Shown here in pieces: positions 62,732 to 64,000 of a DNA stretch of 64,000 nt; position 1 is the first letter of the stretch; every line of letters starts with the position of its first letter. A program made the translations under genes and the position numbers. Where the stretch lies: the NCBI RefSeq assembly GCF_000745005.1, contig NZ_JQNB01000001.1:682001-746000 (forward strand), given 5' to 3'. The notes below the pieces were generated by a model. It saw nothing but the letters and a program-made list of their open reading frames with translations. It searched no databases and was not told the DNA's origin. The DNA is from Luteibacter sp. 9135 (GTDB lineage Bacteria; Pseudomonadota; Gammaproteobacteria; Xanthomonadales; Rhodanobacteraceae).

Positions 62732-64000
62732 ATGGCCAATCCCAAACGTCGTCGACCGTCGCTGCTCAAAGCGCTGCCCTGGTTCATCCCCGTCCTTGCT
62801 GCGGTCGCCTGCGCCGGCCTCACGGCGTCACCGCTGGCGCTGATTCCGCTGCTGCTGGCGAATGCGCTGGTCATGGGCGCGGTGTGCCATGCCATCGGCT
62901 TCGACCCCGAAACCAGCTACCTGCGCACGGCCTTGCGCCGGGGCTCGGCCTACGTGGTGATTTTCACGGCGTATACGTTCGTGGTCTTCGTACTGGTGGC
63001 CTGGCCCCTGCTCAAGCTGACCCAGGCGCCCAGCCTGGGCGCGGCGCTCCTGCTGGCTGCCACCCTGGTCGTGGCGCTTGCCGCGCTATGGCGGACCTGG
63101 CCCGCCTTCGGCCTGATCTTCCTCTGGGACGACGCCTACCCCGAAGACAGCGGAACGGCCTCGTGGATTTTCACGGCGCTGGCGCGATCCGTGAGTTTCG
63201 GCCGCCACCTGTCCGCCGAGGAGCGCTTCTTCTCCCATTTCCTCCCGGCGGCGCTCAGCCTGTTGGTGCTGGCGTTCTGCGCCGTGGCGTTGTCCGGCCT
63301 GTACGGCGTGCTGCCTGCGGAAATGCGCCTCGCGTCGCTGGCGCTCTACGGCGTGGTCCTGTTGCCAGTGGCAGGCATGGTGATCGCCAATCGCACCTTG
63401 CGCGCACTGCTCCCGGATCGCCGCGTACGCCTCGGTGCGAAACGGGGCGGCATCCCGTCGCGTGAAGACGTCGGGCAGGACGCGGAGCGCCCGGCAAACA
63501 TCCCGCCGGCACCCCTTCCCGTGCTCAGCACGGAAGAAAGCCAGCCGGGCGTCCGCGAGCGTGCCCTGCTGCTCGCCACCCGCGAGGGTGATATCGCGCG
63601 CGCGGTTGCGCTGGTCGAGGCCGGTGCCGAACCGGACACCGGCGCCGAGCCCGGCGACCGCGACCAGCGGCCGGTACTGACACTGGCGGCACTGTCACCC
63701 GATTCACGCCTGCTGCGTGCGCTGATCGCGCGGGGCGCGAAGGTCGATCGCGCCCACCAGGGCGTCACCGCATTGCACGCGGCCACGCGCGACAGCTGGC
63801 ACGGCCGGCCGGACGCCGTACTTACCCTGCTCACCAATGGCGCGCATGCGGCCGCCGTCGACAACGAGGGCAACACGCCACTGCATGGCGCGGTACTGAG
63901 TGCCGAACCGACCGTGGCGGCCATGCTGCTGGACGCCGGCGCACCGGTGGATGCGGTGAACGCGGCAGGTGACACGCCCCTGGCGATCGCCTGCCGCGCA
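62732..64000 (+). CDS. Ankyrin-repeat membrane protein (partial, runs off window)
   Basis: The frame from ATG 62732 (MANPKRRRPSLLKALPWF) is open to the window end, at least 423 residues. The first about 235 residues have at least five membrane helices (FIPVLAAVACAGLTASPLAL, YVVIFTAYTFVVFVLVAWPL, LSLLVLAFCAVALSGLYGVL). A linker is followed by ankyrin repeats from about residue 265 (LLLATREGDIARAVALVEAG, GVTALHAATRDSWHG, GNTPLHGAVLSAEPTVAAML). TATACT at 62719-62724 is a good -10 box only 7 bases before the ATG, with no ribosome-binding site, so the message may be leaderless. ATG 62708 is an alternative start. The function is unknown. Confidence 0.82.
   Translation, partial: MANPKRRRPSLLKALPWFIPVLAAVACAGLTASPLALIPLLLANALVMGAVCHAIGFDPETSYLRTALRRGSAYVVIFTAYTFVVFVLVAWPLLKLTQAPSLGAALLLAATLVVALAALWRTWPAFGLIFLWDDAYPEDSGTASWIFTALARSVSFGRHLSAEERFFSHFLPAALSLLVLAFCAVALSGLYGVLPAEMRLASLALYGVVLLPVAGMVIANRTLRALLPDRRVRLGAKRGGIPSREDVGQDAERPANIPPAPLPVLSTEESQPGVRERALLLATREGDIARAVALVEAGAEPDTGAEPGDRDQRPVLTLAALSPDSRLLRALIARGAKVDRAHQGVTALHAATRDSWHGRPDAVLTLLTNGAHAAAVDNEGNTPLHGAVLSAEPTVAAMLLDAGAPVDAVNAAGDTPLAIACRA

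Overview
The window is a high-GC gammaproteobacterial chromosome segment. It most resembles the Xanthomonadales, family Rhodanobacteraceae (Luteibacter or Dyella type). The grounds are an Xps-like type II secretion order (gspE-F-G-H-I-J-K-L-M), the rhlB/trxA/rho cluster, an Oar-like TonB receptor, and short intergenic palindromes of the GTAGGAGCGGAC kind. The taxon is inferred from gene content and order only. Coding density is high. No tRNA, rRNA or CRISPR array was seen.

Left part (1-20164), export. A type II secretion operon runs leftward from gspE (start 7109) and leaves the window inside gspM. gspL has no stop codon before gspM, so the two appear joined in one frame. Next come likely exported products: a large trimeric autotransporter adhesin (7310-12646) with a recent internal duplication, a zinc metalloprotease with PA and C-terminal PPC-like domains, a small secreted protein coupled to it, and an S8 subtilase with the same kind of C-terminal domain. 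tatD and a CPA1 Na+/H+ antiporter follow.

Middle (20165-35138), mixed housekeeping and envelope genes: an Oar-like TonB receptor, a DMT exporter paired with a 2OG-Fe(II) oxygenase, AMP nucleosidase, a DegV protein, an SDR, an ABC ATPase, sppA, a MATE exporter and a DUF3667 membrane protein. The 370-bp gap before priA holds two perfect DnaA boxes facing each other, plus a third near-match.

Right-centre (35139-50504): priA, transaldolase, then an IS3-family element (1259 bp, TCA target duplication) inserted among REP-like palindromes. A leftward block encodes an OmpR-type regulator, histidine kinase, RND permease, adaptor, outer-membrane factor and a coniferyl-aldehyde-type dehydrogenase. rpoH lies beyond it and carries a CIRCE-like element (HrcA operator type) just upstream of its start.

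Right end (50505-64000): ftsE-ftsX, a two-receiver response regulator with a degenerate first receiver, and ung form one tight leftward operon. rhlB diverges from trxA and rho. Rho has about 205 disordered residues before its normal domains. Then come gshA, a UPF0149/SEC-C protein, a FadL-type porin, a YcgL protein and an ankyrin-repeat membrane protein cut by the window edge.
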